From Mycolicibacterium sp. BiH015 (GTDB lineage Bacteria; Actinomycetota; Actinomycetes; Mycobacteriales; Mycobacteriaceae), in the NCBI RefSeq assembly GCF_027706845.1, contig NZ_JAQGCZ010000005.1, positions 434,001-498,000 of the forward strand: a stretch of 64,000 nucleotides of DNA, in the 5' to 3' direction. The position numbers were made by a program, and so were the translations under genes. Shown here in pieces: positions 52,901 to 64,000 of this stretch. The notes beneath the pieces are model-generated. The model had not been told where the DNA came from. It made no database searches and was given only the letters and a program-made list of their open reading frames with translations. Every line of letters begins with the position of its first letter. Position 1 is the stretch's first letter.

Positions 52901-55900
52901 AGCCGGGAACGCCGGGAACGCCACACCGGTGCACAGGTCCATCAGCACCGGGTGCATCGGCTCGGTGCCCAGCTGCTCGGCGAGCTCCGGGCCGACGAGG
53001 ATGTCGCCGATTGCTTCGCCATCGCCGAGCCACAACGACTTCAGAGAGCCCGACCAGGTCGGCCCCCACGCCAGCTCCAGATCGGCGAAGGTCTCGAAAA
53101 GCTCCTGGGGGCGCATGCGGTTCAGCCGCTCGAGGACATCGTCGACCGGCTCGGTGTCCTCCTGCTCAGGACGGTCTTCGGCTCCGGCCACGACCGTTCC
53201 CTCGGCGTTGAGCGACCACTCCGCACCACTCTCGCCGTACGGGCGACTGTGCACCTGGAACTTCCACTGGGCGCTCTCCAGCGGATGCAGTGTCAGCTGA
53301 ACCTCACGAGAACTCTTCTCGGGCAGGATGATCGGTTCGTAGAAGAACACATCCTTCGCATGCGCCGGGGTGCCGACCGCGGCCAGCGCCATGGCCGCAT
53401 ACGTCGCGCCAGGCACCACGACCGTGCCGTAGATGACGTGGTCGGAAAGCCACGGCTGCGATTTGACCGAAAGCCGGCTGGTGTAGACGGAGTCGCCGGA
53501 CGCGAGCTCTTTGGCGCTGCCCAAGATCCCGGAACCCACCGGGCCGTCGAGGGCGACTCCCGAGGTCTTCGGCCAGAAGCGGCGGCGCTGGAACGGATAG
53601 GTCGGCAGCTCCACGCGGTGGCCGGGCTGCTGGTGCAGCGCGGCGAAATCAGGCCGGTGTCCGCTGACGTAGGCCGCGGCCAGCGCGTCGGCGATCTGCC
53701 GCCGGTCGCCGACACTCTTGCGCAGCGAGGCGATCGCCCGTGGCGGGGGGAGGTGCTCCGGCCAGACCTGTGCCGCGGCGCCCGTCAGCACCGGCTGCGG
53801 GCCGATCTCCATCAACACCGAGCAGCCCAGGGCCGCGATCGTGCGCACGCCCTCGGCGAATTGCACCGGCTGACGGGAATGCCGCCGCCAGTACTGCGCG
53901 TCCAGTGGCGACTGCGCGGTCAGCACGGCCCCGGTCCGGTTGCAGACCAGCGGCATCGTCGGGACCGCGAACTCCAGTTGCGCAGCGTAGGACTCGAACT
54001 CGTCGAGTACCGGATCAAGCAGTTCTGAGTGGAACGCGTGGCTGGTCTGCAGCCAGGTGCAGCGGATGCCTTCGCCGCCGAATCGTTCGACGATCTGCTC
54101 CAGATCCTCGCCCGGACCCGACAGCACGGTGTTGGGTCCGTTGTAGGCGCCGACCGACACCCGCGGGAACTCGCCCGCGACGTTCTCGACGTGCTTGGCG
54201 TCGGAGAAGACCGCGACCATGCGCCCACCCTCGGGAAGGCTGCCGAACAGCCGTCCTCGCTCGGCCATCAGCCGTGCACCGTCTTCGACGCTGAACACCC
54301 CGGCCACACATGCCGCTGCATACTGGCCCACGCTGTGGCCGATCACCACGTCGGGCTCGATGCCCCAGGACTGCCACAGCCGGGCCAGGCCCATCTCGAC
54401 GGCGAACAACGCCGGCTGTGCGAATGACGTGTGCCGCAACAACTCTGAAGTTGTCCGATCGGTGGCGAACATCACCTCCAACAGCGGGCGGGTGACGATG
54501 TCGGCGACGGCGTCCGCGCACCGGGTCACGGTGTCGGCGAAAACCGGCTCCGTCTCGAACAACTCGCGCGCCATCCCCGGATACTGGCTGCCCTGCCCCG
54601 TGAACAGCCACGCCGTGGTCGGGTGGTGGGCGGTCTCACCGCGCACGACACCGGGCCGCAGCCGGTTCTCGGCCAGTTCGGCGAGGCCGTCGCGCGCCGT
54701 CTGCACCGAATCGACCACCAGCGCGGCTCGATGGTCGAAGTGCGATCGGCCGGTGCCGGCGGTCAGGCACAGGCTGGCGAGGTCGACGTCGGGGTGCGCG
54801 CCGAGCCAGCGTTCGTACCGGCGGGCCAGCGCGGCGAGCGCCTCCGGTGAGCGTGCCGACAGCGGCAGCACACCGATCTGCTCCACCGAAACTTCCGTCG
54901 AATCGGCTTCCGAGACAGCGTCATCGGCCGCCTCGTGGGTGGTTTCGACCTCGGCATTAACCGGGGCTGCGGGTGCCTCCTCGATCAGCACATGCGCGTT
55001 GGTGCCGGTGAACCCGAAGGAGCTCACCCCGGCACGCCTGGGCCTGCCGTTTGCCTCCCACGGAGTTGCCTCGTCGACCACCCGGACCGGCAGCGAATCC
55101 CACGGGATGTGCGGCGACGGGGTGTCGAAGTGCAGGCTCTTGGGCAGCAGGCCGTGCTGCAGCGAGAGCACGACTTTGATCAGACCCGCTGCGCCGGAGG
55201 CGGACTCGGTGTGGCCGATGTTCGTCTTCACCGAACCCATCAGCAGCGGCCGGCCGGGTTCGCGGGATCCGCCGTAGGCGGCGGCTGCCGCCTGCACTTC
55301 GATCGGATCACCCAGCGGCGTACCCGTTCCGTGCGCCTCGAGGTAGTCGACGTCGGCGCCCGACAACCCGGCGCGGTCGAGTACGGACGTGATGAGCCGT
55401 TGCTGCGCACCGCCGTTGGGCACCGTCAGACCGCTGGACGCGCCATCCTGGTTGACCGCGCTGCTGGAGATGACGGCACGTATCTGGTCACCGTCGCGTT
55501 GTGCGTCGCTCAACCGCTTGAGCACCAGAACGCCGCAGCCCTCGCTGCGCACATAGCCGTCGGCCGAGGCGTCGAAGGTCTTGCACCGCCCGACGGGGGA
55601 CAGCATGCGGGCGCGCGAGGCGGCCACGACGGTGACCGGGCTCAGCAGAACATTGACCCCGCCGGCCAACGCCATGTCGCAATCGCTCGACCGCAGGGCC
55701 AGGCAGGCCTGATGGACGGCCACCAGTGCCGAGCTGCACGCGGTGTCGATGGCAACGGCCGGGCCTTCGAGCCCGAGCGCGAACGCCACCCGGCCCGAGA
55801 TGGCGTTGAGCGCATTACCGGTGATGAAGTGCGGCTCGATCTTGTCGACCGGTTCCGCCGACAGCAGATGCGCGTACTCGTTGGCGGCGACCCCGACGAA

Positions 55901-58900
55901 GACGCCGGTGCGGCTGCCGCGCAATGCTGCTGGTGAGTACCCCGCTCTTTCCAACCCCTCCCACACCGTTTCCAGCATCAGTCGCTGTTGCGGCTCGATC
56001 CAGACCGCCTCGCGCGGGGAGATTCCGAAGAACTCGGGATCGAAGCCGTCGATGCCGTCGAGAAACCCGCCGAACCGGGTGTAGGTCTTACCCGGCGCGT
56101 CAGGGTCGGGGTCGTAGAACTCGTCGATGTCGAAGCGGTCCTCGGGGACCTCCCGGATGGCGTCGACACCGCCGGACAGCACGTCCCAGAACGCCTCCGG
56201 GTCGGGTGCGCCGGGGAAGCGGCACGACACCGCGACGATCGCGATCGGTTCGTCGGCGTGGGTCGTCGCCGTCGAGGTGAGCCGCGGCGCAGCGGCGGCG
56301 TCACTGAGTCCGAGCACCTCGCCGAGCAGGTAGTCGGCCACATCGGAGAGCCGGGGATGATCCATCGCGAGGGTCACCGGGATGTCGACGCCGACGCCCT
56401 GTTCGAGGTGGCGCCGCAACTCGACAGCCATCAGGGAATCCATGCCGAGATCGAAGAAGCCTGCATCTTCCCGGATCTCGACGGCGTCGACACGGGTCAC
56501 CTCGGCCACCACGTTGCGCAGATAGTCGATCAGCAGCTTCCTGCGTTGCTGCACAGGAGCATTGGTGAGGCGCTCGACCAGCGCCGTCTTGCCCGAACGA
56601 GTGGCAGGTGCCTCCGCGGCCGGGAATGCGGGCACCTCGCGCTCCAGTTCCGCGAGGAACCCCCGACGGCCCGCCTGCTGAAAGAGGGGCAGAAAGCGTG
56701 ACCAGTCGACCCTGGCGACGACAGCTTGGGCACCACCGGATGCCGCGACATCGGCCAGGCCGGCCAGTGCATCGGTGGGCGACAACGTCTTGATGCCGCG
56801 CTGCTCGAGGCGCGCGCGGGATTGCGCATCCGCCATACCCGTGGACCAGGGGCCGAAGTTGACGCTGATCCCGGTGATGCCGTGCTCGCGCTGGCGCCAG
56901 GCGAGCGCGTCGAGGAATGCGTTGGCGGCGCCATAGGCGGTCTGACCGTATCCGCCCCACACCGAGGCGATCGACGATGTGCTGAGGAAGAAGTCGAGCT
57001 TCAGAGCCGCGGCCGATTCACTGAGATGCCAAGCGCCCCAAACTTTTCCGGCGAAGACACGGTCCACCTCGGTATCGTCGAGGCTGCTGAGCGCCGTGGT
57101 GCCGATTTCGCCTGCCGCGTGCACGATGCCCGCCAGTGGCGGCAGTTCGGCGGCCACGGTGGTCAGCAGGCGCGCGACCTGGTGTGCGTCGGCGATGTCG
57201 GCGGTGACGACCCGGACCTCGCAGCCGTACTGTTCGCTCAGCGAGTCGATGCGCTGCTGGGCCGCCTCGCCGGGGGTGCGGCGGCTGGTCAGCACCAGGT
57301 GCCTGGCCCCCTTCGCGGCCAGGTATCCGGCCATCTCCAGTCCGATCGATCCCAACCCGCCGGTCACGAGATAGCTTGCGTCGGCACGTAAGTGCAGCGG
57401 TGTGCCGCCGGGCTGTGCCGCGCGGCGGACCAGTCGGGGGACATAGACCGTCTGATCGCGCAGCGCGAGCTGGTCCTCCCTGGCGGCCGAATCGACCGTG
57501 GCCGCGATCCGGTCGACCAGCCGCGACCATTCGTCGGGGGTGCCTGCGGAGAGGTCGGCCAGCCCACCCCACAGATGTGGCAGCTCCAGGGCCGCTGCGC
57601 GCCCGAAGCCCCATAGGCAGCTCTGGTCAGGCGACACCGAGTCGGCCTCCGTGACGCGTTGTGCGCCACAGGTCACCACCCACACAGAGCTGCGCAGCTC
57701 GGCGGTGAGTGCGGCGCGCAGCAGGCGGCGGGTGCCGCCCAGGACGCGATGCTGCATCCGCAGCAGTGCCTGCATGGACGGGGCGCTCTGGCCGTCGAGG
57801 GCCGCGACGTCGACGATGCGCAGTGACGCATCCTGGGCTGCCGCAGCGCGCAAGGCGTCCGCGCACTTCTCCTCGTCCGCGTCGGAAACCGGTAACCCGA
57901 GGATCTGGTACCGAAGGCCCCGGGCGCTCAGCACGTCGGTCAGGGGCGCCAGCGCGTCGGTGTCGTCGCCGACGATGATCCACGTGCTGGTGTCCGCGGC
58001 GGTTGTCGGTGTCGCGGATTTCTGCCACCGGAACTCATAGCGGTCATCGGCGATGCTCTGCGACGAGCGTTGCTGATTGTGTTGTGCGGCAAGTCTGTTC
58101 AGCACATCGAGGGTCTGCTTGTCGCCCTCGGTGCCGCCGAGGAGGGCGGCGAGCTCGTCGATGCGTCCGTCTTCGAGAAGGCGGATCGCCTCGGTCTGCG
58201 GACCACGTGCCTGCGGCGGTGCCTTCCTGTTGTGATCGTCGTTGAACCAGTACTGGCGATGCTCGAACGGGTAGGTGGGCAGGTCGAGCTTGTGGGCATC
58301 GGCGCGGCGGAACGCGGCGAAGTCCGGCACGTGGCCCAGAACGTACGCATCGGCGAGCGCCTCGGTGATCTGCCTGTGGTCGGCGGAGTTCCGGCGTAGC
58401 GATGCGATGGCGCGCGGCGCGGTCGCGGGGTCGGGCCAGGCCCGCAGGGCCGCCGCCGTGAGCACCGGCTGGGGTCCGATCTCGAGCAGGACCTTGCAAT
58501 TCAGGCCGGCGAGGGTGCCCACGCTCTTGGCGAACTGCACGGGTTGGCGCGCATGCCTGCGCCAGTAGGCGCCGTCGAGCTTCACGCTTCTGCCGAGTGC
58601 TTCACCCGTGCGGTTGTCGATGAGAAGTCTCTGCGGCGCAGAGAAAGTGAACTTGGCCGCGTAGGCCTCGAACTCGTCGAGGATCGGGTCGAGCAGCGCC
58701 GAATGGAATGCGTGGCTGGTCTCCAGCCAGTCGCACCGGGAGCCGTCGGCTGCCAGCACCGCGACGGCCTTCTCGAGATCACCTGCGGGACCCGACAATA
58801 CGGTATTGGCGCCGTTGTAGGCCGCGACCGACAATGTCGGGTACTCGTCGGTGAGGCGTTCCACCCGCTCGGCGGGGGCGAACACCGCCACCATCCGGCC

Positions 58901-60901
58901 ACCGGCGGGCAGGCTGCCGAACAGGCGTCCGCGCTCGGCCATCAACCGCATGCCGTCCTCGAGGCTCAGAACCCCGGCGACGCACGCGGCCGAGTACTGG
59001 CCGACGCTGTGACCCAGCACCACGTCGGGTTCGAAGCCCCACGACTGCCAGAGGCGCGCCAGACCCATCTCCACCGCGAACAGCGCGGGCTGGGCATAGC
59101 TGGTCTGCCGCAACGTGTCTGCCCACGCCTCGTCGAAAATCACGTCCAGCAACGGCTTTTCGAGGACCTCGGAGACAGCTTCCGCACACCGCTTCAGGGT
59201 CTCGGCGAACACCGGCTCGGTGTCGAACAGCTCGCGGGCCATGCCGGGGTACTGGCTACCCTGACCGGTGAACAGCCACGCGGTCTTGGGAACGTCGTGG
59301 GACTCTCCGCGAACCAGACCGGGCGCCGGGCGGTCGTCGGCGAGCGCGCCCAGAAGCTCCACGGCCGAGTCCCGCGAGTCGACCACCAGCGCGGCGCGGT
59401 GTTCCAGATGTGCCCGGCACGCTCCCGCGGTGTAGGACAGATCGGCCAGGGTGGCTTCCGGGTGGGTCTTGAGCCAGCTGCGGTACTCATCGGCGATCTG
59501 CACCAGAGCGGCCGGAGTACGCGCGGACACTGGCACCAGCATGGCCGACGGCTGCTGCTCGGCCTGCTCGGCGGCGGCCGTCTCGGGCGCCTCTTCGAGG
59601 ATGACGTGCGCATTGGTCCCGGCGAAGCCGAACGAGCTGACCCCGGCGACGCGCGGCCGGGCGTTGCGCTCCCACGGGGTGGTCTCGGTGACGACCTCGA
59701 CGGCCAGCCGATCCCACGGAATGTGGGGCGAAGGATTTTCGAAGTGCAGATGTTTGGGCAGCGTCTCGTGCTCGAGCGACAGGATGACCTTGATGACGCC
59801 GGCGATTCCCGCAGCCGCCTCCAGGTGGCCGATGTTGGTCTTTGCGGAGCCGATCAACAGCGGCTGACCGGGATCACGTCCTGCGCCCAGGACCTCGCCT
59901 GCCGCCTGCGCCTCGATCGGATCACCCAGCGAGGTTCCGGTGCCGTGGGCCTCCAGATAGCTGACGTCGCGGGGCTGGACGCCGGCCCGCTTCAGCGCAT
60001 CGGAGATGACCCGCTGCTGAGCGACACCGTTGGGCACCGTGAGGCCGCCCGACGCGCCGTCCTGGTTGATCGCGCTGCCGCGGATCACGGCCCGGATTCG
60101 ATCGCCGTCGCGCAGCGCATCCTCCAAACGCTTCACGACGATGACACCGCAACCCTCGCCGCGCACGTATCCGTCGGCTGCCGCGTCGAACGTCTTGCAC
60201 CGGCCGTCGGGCGACAGCATCTGCGCGTTGGAGAACGTGATCATGGTTGCCGGGGTCAGGATGACGTTCGCGCCGCCGGCCAGCGCGAGGTCGCATTCAC
60301 CCAGCTGAAGCGCCTGGCACGCCTGGTGGATCGCCACCAGTGAGGAGCTGCACGCCGTGTCGACGGCCACCGCGGGACCCTGCAGTCCCAACCGGTAGCT
60401 GATGCGGCCCGCCGCGGCGGCGTTGGAGGTGCCGATGGCCATGTAGGCCTCGATCTCGGGGTAGGTCAGCTCATCGGAGGCCATCCCCAGGTAGTCGTGG
60501 GTCGCGAGGCCGACGAACACGCCGGTGTTGGTGTCGGCCAGGGCGGTCGGGGCGATGCCCGCGTGCTCGATGGCGCGCCACGCCGTCTCCAGCAGGATGC
60601 GGTGCTGCGGGTCCATGAGGCGAACCTCGCGCGTCGACATGCCGAAGAACGGCGCGTCGAACCCGGTCACGTCCTCGACGAAGCCCGCGCGGCGGGTGAC
60701 GACCTTGCCGGGGGTGCCGGGCTCGGGATCGAAGAACTCCTCCACGTCCCAGCGGTCCCCGGGGACCTCGGAGATCGCGTCGCGTCCCTCCCTCAGCACG
60801 TCCCAGAACTCGTCGGTGTTCCGCGCACCCGGGAACCGCCCCGCGTATCCGATGATCGCGAAGCGCGGAGCCGACTCATCGGCACTTCTGACAGGCGTCA
60901 T
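49922..60901 (-). CDS. pks: Bimodular type I polyketide synthase, trehalose polyphleate type
   Basis: 3659 residues from ATG 60901, preceded by GGGGGGAGGAC. Module 1: KS (Cys184, His319, His359), AT (Ser632 in GHSVGQ), KR (about 1175-1340), ACP (Ser1489). Module 2: KS (from about 1551, Cys1722), AT (Ser2190), DH (His2488 in [10 protein letters not shown], Asp near 2655), ER (about 3000-3150), KR (about 3290-3450), ACP (Ser3595). Both ATs carry GHSVG and HAFH, the malonyl-CoA type. There is no thioesterase, as expected if PapA3 unloads the chain. Module 1 has no DH. With papA3 and mmpL10 this matches the trehalose polyphleate locus, whose product is the polyunsaturated phleic acid. Order and length fit MSMEG_0408 from memory. 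Confidence 0.9.
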   Translation of the reverse strand: MTPVRSADESAPRFAIIGYAGRFPGARNTDEFWDVLREGRDAISEVPGDRWDVEEFFDPEPGTPGKVVTRRAGFVEDVTGFDAPFFGMSTREVRLMDPQHRILLETAWRAIEHAGIAPTALADTNTGVFVGLATHDYLGMASDELTYPEIEAYMAIGTSNAAAAGRISYRLGLQGPAVAVDTACSSSLVAIHQACQALQLGECDLALAGGANVILTPATMITFSNAQMLSPDGRCKTFDAAADGYVRGEGCGVIVVKRLEDALRDGDRIRAVIRGSAINQDGASGGLTVPNGVAQQRVISDALKRAGVQPRDVSYLEAHGTGTSLGDPIEAQAAGEVLGAGRDPGQPLLIGSAKTNIGHLEAAAGIAGVIKVILSLEHETLPKHLHFENPSPHIPWDRLAVEVVTETTPWERNARPRVAGVSSFGFAGTNAHVILEEAPETAAAEQAEQQPSAMLVPVSARTPAALVQIADEYRSWLKTHPEATLADLSYTAGACRAHLEHRAALVVDSRDSAVELLGALADDRPAPGLVRGESHDVPKTAWLFTGQGSQYPGMARELFDTEPVFAETLKRCAEAVSEVLEKPLLDVIFDEAWADTLRQTSYAQPALFAVEMGLARLWQSWGFEPDVVLGHSVGQYSAACVAGVLSLEDGMRLMAERGRLFGSLPAGGRMVAVFAPAERVERLTDEYPTLSVAAYNGANTVLSGPAGDLEKAVAVLAADGSRCDWLETSHAFHSALLDPILDEFEAYAAKFTFSAPQRLLIDNRTGEALGRSVKLDGAYWRRHARQPVQFAKSVGTLAGLNCKVLLEIGPQPVLTAAALRAWPDPATAPRAIASLRRNSADHRQITEALADAYVLGHVPDFAAFRRADAHKLDLPTYPFEHRQYWFNDDHNRKAPPQARGPQTEAIRLLEDGRIDELAALLGGTEGDKQTLDVLNRLAAQHNQQRSSQSIADDRYEFRWQKSATPTTAADTSTWIIVGDDTDALAPLTDVLSARGLRYQILGLPVSDADEEKCADALRAAAAQDASLRIVDVAALDGQSAPSMQALLRMQHRVLGGTRRLLRAALTAELRSSVWVVTCGAQRVTEADSVSPDQSCLWGFGRAAALELPHLWGGLADLSAGTPDEWSRLVDRIAATVDSAAREDQLALRDQTVYVPRLVRRAAQPGGTPLHLRADASYLVTGGLGSIGLEMAGYLAAKGARHLVLTSRRTPGEAAQQRIDSLSEQYGCEVRVVTADIADAHQVARLLTTVAAELPPLAGIVHAAGEIGTTALSSLDDTEVDRVFAGKVWGAWHLSESAAALKLDFFLSTSSIASVWGGYGQTAYGAANAFLDALAWRQREHGITGISVNFGPWSTGMADAQSRARLEQRGIKTLSPTDALAGLADVAASGGAQAVVARVDWSRFLPLFQQAGRRGFLAELEREVPAFPAAEAPATRSGKTALVERLTNAPVQQRRKLLIDYLRNVVAEVTRVDAVEIREDAGFFDLGMDSLMAVELRRHLEQGVGVDIPVTLAMDHPRLSDVADYLLGEVLGLSDAAAAPRLTSTATTHADEPIAIVAVSCRFPGAPDPEAFWDVLSGGVDAIREVPEDRFDIDEFYDPDPDAPGKTYTRFGGFLDGIDGFDPEFFGISPREAVWIEPQQRLMLETVWEGLERAGYSPAALRGSRTGVFVGVAANEYAHLLSAEPVDKIEPHFITGNALNAISGRVAFALGLEGPAVAIDTACSSALVAVHQACLALRSSDCDMALAGGVNVLLSPVTVVAASRARMLSPVGRCKTFDASADGYVRSEGCGVLVLKRLSDAQRDGDQIRAVISSSAVNQDGASSGLTVPNGGAQQRLITSVLDRAGLSGADVDYLEAHGTGTPLGDPIEVQAAAAAYGGSREPGRPLLMGSVKTNIGHTESASGAAGLIKVVLSLQHGLLPKSLHFDTPSPHIPWDSLPVRVVDEATPWEANGRPRRAGVSSFGFTGTNAHVLIEEAPAAPVNAEVETTHEAADDAVSEADSTEVSVEQIGVLPLSARSPEALAALARRYERWLGAHPDVDLASLCLTAGTGRSHFDHRAALVVDSVQTARDGLAELAENRLRPGVVRGETAHHPTTAWLFTGQGSQYPGMARELFETEPVFADTVTRCADAVADIVTRPLLEVMFATDRTTSELLRHTSFAQPALFAVEMGLARLWQSWGIEPDVVIGHSVGQYAAACVAGVFSVEDGARLMAERGRLFGSLPEGGRMVAVFSDAKHVENVAGEFPRVSVGAYNGPNTVLSGPGEDLEQIVERFGGEGIRCTWLQTSHAFHSELLDPVLDEFESYAAQLEFAVPTMPLVCNRTGAVLTAQSPLDAQYWRRHSRQPVQFAEGVRTIAALGCSVLMEIGPQPVLTGAAAQVWPEHLPPPRAIASLRKSVGDRRQIADALAAAYVSGHRPDFAALHQQPGHRVELPTYPFQRRRFWPKTSGVALDGPVGSGILGSAKELASGDSVYTSRLSVKSQPWLSDHVIYGTVVVPGATYAAMALAAVGTPAHAKDVFFYEPIILPEKSSREVQLTLHPLESAQWKFQVHSRPYGESGAEWSLNAEGTVVAGAEDRPEQEDTEPVDDVLERLNRMRPQELFETFADLELAWGPTWSGSLKSLWLGDGEAIGDILVGPELAEQLGTEPMHPVLMDLCTGVAFPAFPALLAAEQGVNDLFLPLRYGQVSLREKMPRRFYCRAKWHDSALDSETQVFDLDFLDRDGQRLGGISEFTVKRAPREALLRGLGGDATRLLYTLGWHEVPPTPADGATVSGTWLVAGFDELAGLVPGCIPADRTTNPELLGKLLTDAKERGLPFSGVVWRPGPPGVSESTTDVAARIDAEIANLLSAVHTVASGSVTLPGGLWIVTERAVATESGEPVDPVQAALWGFGRTTINEEPALRAKLVDSDGTPEAVQVLADLLATPVDEPELAVRQGKLLASRLLPWARSGHLTVPRGGDYVLAPTERGAIDNLRLTETDVPPPDEGYVQVRVEAAGLNFRDVLNVLGLYPGDPGPIGGDFAGVVTQLGEGATGVEVGQRVCGSMQGAFASRFNVPAQFLAPIPDGVSAVEAATIPAAALTVRLAFDWAQLKPGDKVLIHAASGGVGLAAVQMAQRCGAEVFATASTFKRATLRRLGVKYVYDSRTTDFADQILADTDGAGVDVVLNSLTSEGFIEATLRATARDGRFAEIAKRDIWSTEQMTQARPDIAYEIVALDTVMFTDPDRIRDLLTEVSHGLAPTDGQWQPLPAEVYPLTEARAAFRRMQQARHIGKIVVQIPNPLQPKPDRSYLITGGLGAIGLHTATYLAQLGAGDIVLTSRRAPEAAAQQVIDDIVERFKCRVHVFTADVGEESEVVALLDRIRTELPPLAGVAHLAGVLDDALLSQQSVERFRNTMAPKAFGALYLDRLTRDDELDFFLVSSSVSSLFGSPGQANYATANALLDGLVARRRAQGLPATGINFGPWAQGGMASSEAATANISAQGLIPLEPSAALSALAEVIANGTGQATVIKANWQRAAKVLGASRPPILDLVLPSAAGEVSGDSELLKQLMEIPVPQRAGFVTEFLQREVQNFLRLASPPAATSRFLDLGTDSLMAIELRNRLHSQFGGKFTINATAVFDYPTIGGLAEYLVGQLPDAQDTSPNSHEEPGGDSDQSG

Positions 60902-61115
60902 GTGGCTGTCCTCCCCCCGCGATCCATGTGGACCCCCCACGACTGAATGTGGACGGATCCTATGCCACTGTGCCCTGTGACCGGGTGGTGTCGCAGTCCG
61001 AGCTCTCCCGATTAGCCGGACGGTGACGGCGCACTCTTGGGTATGTTTATCCGGCGACGAGCGACAGTGCGGTGGCCGGAGCCGATCCCAGCAAAAGGAC
61101 CAGGGGGACCCAGTA

Positions 61116-62537
61116 TTGCGCATCGGGAAGATAACTGTTGGCGCACTTGAGGAATGGTCGCTGAATTCGGGTTCGGTGACCTCGTGGCATCCCACAGCCG
61201 CGTCGGTCGAGAAAGCGCGGCAGGCGCCGGTCAGCACGGTGCCGATCAGCTACATGCAGGGCCAGCACCTGCGTAACTATTTTGAACGAACCGCGGCAGG
61301 TAGGACCTTCTCCCGCCAGATCATCGCCAGCTGCGAGGTCGAGGGTGAGTGCGACATCGCCGCGATGGACCATGCCGTCAACGCCTATCTGCGGCGGCAC
61401 GACACCTTCCGCAGCTGGTTCGAGCGCACCGCCGACGGACAGTTCGTCCGGCACGCGCTGGAAGACCCCGAGGACATCACCTTCGTCCCGATCGACCACG
61501 GCACCATGACCGTCGACGAGATTCGTGCCCACGTGGTGGACATCCCGAATCCGTTGGAATGGGGCTGCTTCACATTCGGGGTCATTCAGAACGACGGCTA
61601 TTTCGCTTTCTTCGCCGCGATGGATCACGTACACGGAGACGCGACGTTGATCGGCACCACGATGATGGAAGCCAACGGGATGTATTCCGCGCTCAGCAGC
61701 GGCGGCGCAGCGTTGGTACTTCCCGAGGCCGGAAGCTTCGACGATTTCTGCATCCGCGAGCGCGAGTACACCTCCCAGCTGACCGTGGATTCTCCCGGCG
61801 TGAAGACGTGGATCGATTTCGCCGAGGAGAACGACAACGGGTTCCCGGAGTTCCCGTTGCCGCTGGGCAACCCCATGGAGTCCACGACGAGCACGATGAC
61901 CTCCGAAGTGCTGTTGGACGTTGCGCAGACGGAGCGCTTCGAGGTGGCCGCCTCCGGGGCGGGGGCACGTTTCGTCGGAGGACTTTTCGGATGCCTTGCC
62001 CAGGTCGAGCACGAGTTGACCGGAGCGCTGACCTTCTACGGCCTCACGCCGAGGGATTCGCGCACCGCGTCGGACAACTTCATGACGCAGGGCTGGTTCA
62101 CCGGCCTGATCCCCATCACCGTTCCGATCGGCGCGGCGACATTCGCCGAAGCGGCCGGTGCGGCCCAGGCCGCCTTCGACTCCGGCCTGAACATGGCGAA
62201 GGTGCCCTATTACCGTGTGCTGGAATTGGAGCCGTCGCTGAATTGGCCACGGCCGAATTTCCCGGTCACCAATTTCCTGCACGGCGGCGCCGCCCCGCTG
62301 AATGCCATTCTTGCGGCGGGTGAAATGGGGCTCGCCAACAATATCGGCATCTATCCGGACGGCCGCTTTTCCTACCAGCTGACGATTTACATTTTCCGGT
62401 ACGGCGAGGGCACCGTGATGGCGATCATGCACCCCGACAATCCGATTGCGAAGAAGTCGGTGCAGCGCTATATGCAGGCAATGAAGTCCGTGTGCGTATC
62501 GGTCGCGGACAGCGGGACGTGGGGTCGCGTCGCGTAG
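61116..62537 (+). CDS. papA3: PapA3 polyketide-associated acyltransferase
   Basis: 473 residues from TTG 61116, chosen because it gives LRIGKITVGALEEW as in PapA3 and has AGGGGGA about 8 bases upstream; the frame runs upstream but without family resemblance. Condensation-like fold with the HxxxD active site in MDHVHGDATLI (His172, Asp176), and YYGLTPRDSRTA and NFPVTNFLHGGAAPLN blocks conserved in PapA3. It esterifies trehalose with acyl chains, here from the adjacent PKS, making the diacyltrehalose precursor. Divergent from pks with a 214-bp shared region. Confidence 0.93.
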   Translation: MRIGKITVGALEEWSLNSGSVTSWHPTAASVEKARQAPVSTVPISYMQGQHLRNYFERTAAGRTFSRQIIASCEVEGECDIAAMDHAVNAYLRRHDTFRSWFERTADGQFVRHALEDPEDITFVPIDHGTMTVDEIRAHVVDIPNPLEWGCFTFGVIQNDGYFAFFAAMDHVHGDATLIGTTMMEANGMYSALSSGGAALVLPEAGSFDDFCIREREYTSQLTVDSPGVKTWIDFAEENDNGFPEFPLPLGNPMESTTSTMTSEVLLDVAQTERFEVAASGAGARFVGGLFGCLAQVEHELTGALTFYGLTPRDSRTASDNFMTQGWFTGLIPITVPIGAATFAEAAGAAQAAFDSGLNMAKVPYYRVLELEPSLNWPRPNFPVTNFLHGGAAPLNAILAAGEMGLANNIGIYPDGRFSYQLTIYIFRYGEGTVMAIMHPDNPIAKKSVQRYMQAMKSVCVSVADSGTWGRVA

Positions 62538-62600
62538 CGTGGTGCAATTCGCGGGAGTTGGTTTCTTGCGGCGCTCAGTGTGCGGGCGGGGGGTGAGCAG

Positions 62601-64000
62601 ATGAGACGGCTGGCCGATCTCGTGGTCAGATGGCCCTGGGCCGTCATCGGGGTCTGGATCGCGATGGCGGTCGCGCTGCCGCTGACGGTGCCCTCCCTGG
62701 GCGAGATGGCCGCCAAGCATCCGCTGGTCATCCTGCCCGGTGACGCACCGTCGACCGTGACGGCCAAGAAGATGTCCGAGGCGTTCGACGAACCCGGCGC
62801 CGACAACCTCCTCGTCGTCGCGTTCATCAACGAGGCGGGGCTCGAGCCGGCCGACGAAGCCACCTACCGCCAGGTGGTGGACGCGGTGCGCGACGACGTC
62901 GCCGACGTCGTGTCGGTGCAGGACTTCGTCAGCACGCCGCAGCTCCGGCAGTTCCTCACCAGCGAGGACAAGACCACCTGGGTGCTGCCGATCGGGCTGG
63001 TGGGGGAGTTGGGCACCCCGCGGGCCTTCGAGGCGTTCAACCGGGTCGCCGACATCGTCAAGCATGAGGTGCCCGACGACTCGGCGGGCCGCAACCTCGA
63101 CGTCTACGTCACCGGCCCGGCCGCCACCGCGGCCGACCTGACCGTCGCCGGAGACCAGGATCGTCTTCCGATCGAGGCCGCGATCGCCGTGCTGGTCCTG
63201 CTGGTTTTGTTCGTCGTGTACCGCAGCGTGGTCACGATGCTGCTGCCGTTGGTGACCATCGGGTCGTCGCTGCTGATCGCCCAGGGCCTGGTGGCCGCCT
63301 ACTCGCAGCTCACCGGCGCGGGCGTCTCCAACCAGTCCGTGGTGTTCCTCAGCGCGATCATGGCCGGCGCGGGCACGGACTACGCGGTGTTCCTGATCAG
63401 CCGCTACCACGATTACGTGCGGGCGGGCGACGATCCGGATCGCGCTGTGCGAGCCGCGATGATCTCCATCGGCAAGGTCATCACCGCGTCCGCCCTGACC
63501 GTGGGCATCACGTTCCTCGTCATGAACTTCGCGCAGATGGGCGTCTTCCGGACCATCGGGGTGTCCGCGGCGATCGGCATCGGCGTCGCCTACCTGGCCG
63601 GGGTGACGCTGCTGCCCGCGATCCTGGTGCTGGCCGGCCCGCGCGGCTGGGTCAAGCCCCGACGGGAACTGACGGCGCGCTTCTGGCGGCGCTCGGGCAT
63701 CCGCATCGTGCGCAGGCCCGTGCCCCATCTGGTCGCCAGCGTGCTCGTGCTGGTCCTGCTGGCAAGCTGCGCGATCTTCGTCCGCTTCAACTACGACGAC
63801 CGCCAGGTGGTCGAGGCGTCGGCGCCCAGTTCCATCGGCTACGCGGCGCTGGAGAAACACTTTCCGATCAGCCAGTCGATCCCGCAATACATCCTGGTCC
63901 AGTCGCCGCGCGATCTGCGCACCCCGGAGGCGCTGGCAGATCTCGAGCAGATGGCGGCGCGCATCGCGCAGCTGCCGGACGTGTCACTGATCAGCGGCAT
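62601..64000 (+). CDS. mmpL10: MmpL10-type RND lipid transporter, 3' end cut by window edge
   Basis: First 466 residues only. N-terminal helix VVRWPWAVIGVWIAMAVALPLTV, a periplasmic domain (LVVAFINEAG ... DVYVTGPAA), then helices including IEAAIAVLVLLVLFVVYRS and the proton-relay AGAGTDYAVFLISRYHDYVR carrying the conserved Asp-Tyr of MmpL proteins. A second periplasmic domain begins near the edge. In trehalose polyphleate loci MmpL10 exports the diacyltrehalose made by PapA3. It starts 63 bp after papA3, so the two are co-transcribed. fadD23 would be expected next, outside the window. Confidence 0.9.
   Translation, partial: MRRLADLVVRWPWAVIGVWIAMAVALPLTVPSLGEMAAKHPLVILPGDAPSTVTAKKMSEAFDEPGADNLLVVAFINEAGLEPADEATYRQVVDAVRDDVADVVSVQDFVSTPQLRQFLTSEDKTTWVLPIGLVGELGTPRAFEAFNRVADIVKHEVPDDSAGRNLDVYVTGPAATAADLTVAGDQDRLPIEAAIAVLVLLVLFVVYRSVVTMLLPLVTIGSSLLIAQGLVAAYSQLTGAGVSNQSVVFLSAIMAGAGTDYAVFLISRYHDYVRAGDDPDRAVRAAMISIGKVITASALTVGITFLVMNFAQMGVFRTIGVSAAIGIGVAYLAGVTLLPAILVLAGPRGWVKPRRELTARFWRRSGIRIVRRPVPHLVASVLVLVLLASCAIFVRFNYDDRQVVEASAPSSIGYAALEKHFPISQSIPQYILVQSPRDLRTPEALADLEQMAARIAQLPDVSLISG

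Noticed and set aside
58544..60343. Long open frame (599 codons) antisense to the PKS, with others at 50777-52840 and 52952-54028
   Set aside because: High-GC third positions of the PKS keep the opposite strand open; the translations are Arg/His/Gly-rich without any motif.
61039..61044. GGGTAT upstream of papA3 as a SigF -10 box
   Set aside because: No GTTT-type -35 element at 15-17 bp upstream.
61047..63887. 946-codon open frame opposite papA3 and mmpL10
   Set aside because: Low-complexity His/Asp/Arg-rich translation; the plus strand has clear PapA3 and MmpL motifs.

Overview
The window is high-GC actinobacterial DNA from a rapidly-growing-type Mycobacterium (Mycolicibacterium). This is judged from gene content and order: aftD, lpqI, htdX-fabG4-fadA2, fadE5, pgfA and a pks-papA3-mmpL10 set follow the order I recall for M. 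tuberculosis Rv0220-Rv0244c and the M. smegmatis trehalose polyphleate locus. There are 46 supported protein genes. No tRNA, rRNA, insertion sequence, CRISPR array or origin was seen, and no stretch over 300 bases lacks a gene. All names come from reading motifs and remembered synteny; no database search was run.

Layout. (1) 1-6.3 kb: lipid-ester genes, namely an edge-truncated LipC-like esterase, a WS/DGAT acyltransferase, then a tight minus-strand operon (PlsC/DGAT2-like acyltransferase, FadD12-like ligase, LipO-like esterase) with a KstR-like box. (2) 6.4-12 kb: SDR, arylamine N-acetyltransferase, an AraC-DinB fusion, a DHFR-fold protein, a FadE5 paralogue and a SnoaL-like protein. (3) 12-22.5 kb: aldehyde dehydrogenase, methyltransferase, GT4 glycosyltransferase, P450, an MpaB-like oxygenase between two small membrane proteins, an Rv0226c-like membrane protein, PgfA and an acyltransferase-3 protein. 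(4) 22.5-32.3 kb: quinone reductase with divergent MarR regulator and three matching palindromes, acyl-CoA synthetase, AftD, an Rv0236A-like peptide, LpqI and a TetR regulator. (5) 32.3-39.7 kb: an accessory insert that reads as a class II lanthipeptide system: a 48-residue precursor, a LanM synthetase with the three-cysteine (CCG) zinc site, an ABC exporter without a C39 protease, a GT1 glycosyltransferase and a sulfotransferase. (6) 39.7-50 kb: core fatty-acid genes htdX, fabG4, fadA2 and fadE5, an F420-type oxidoreductase, membrane proteins and a likely F6-type small RNA. (7) 49.9-64 kb: a bimodular PKS, divergent papA3 and the start of mmpL10, the trehalose polyphleate type of locus, running off the right edge.

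The most novel element is the lanthipeptide system. Second is a family of four ~57-65 bp palindromic elements sharing arms of the type GCCGAAACTGCATTCC. Three lie just after stop codons; one sits in frame inside a membrane-protein gene and adds about 20 residues. Other signals are a shared TTAC-N6-GTAA inverted repeat before fadA2 and fadE5, two tandem duplications that copied stop codons, and several candidate structured RNAs or terminators.
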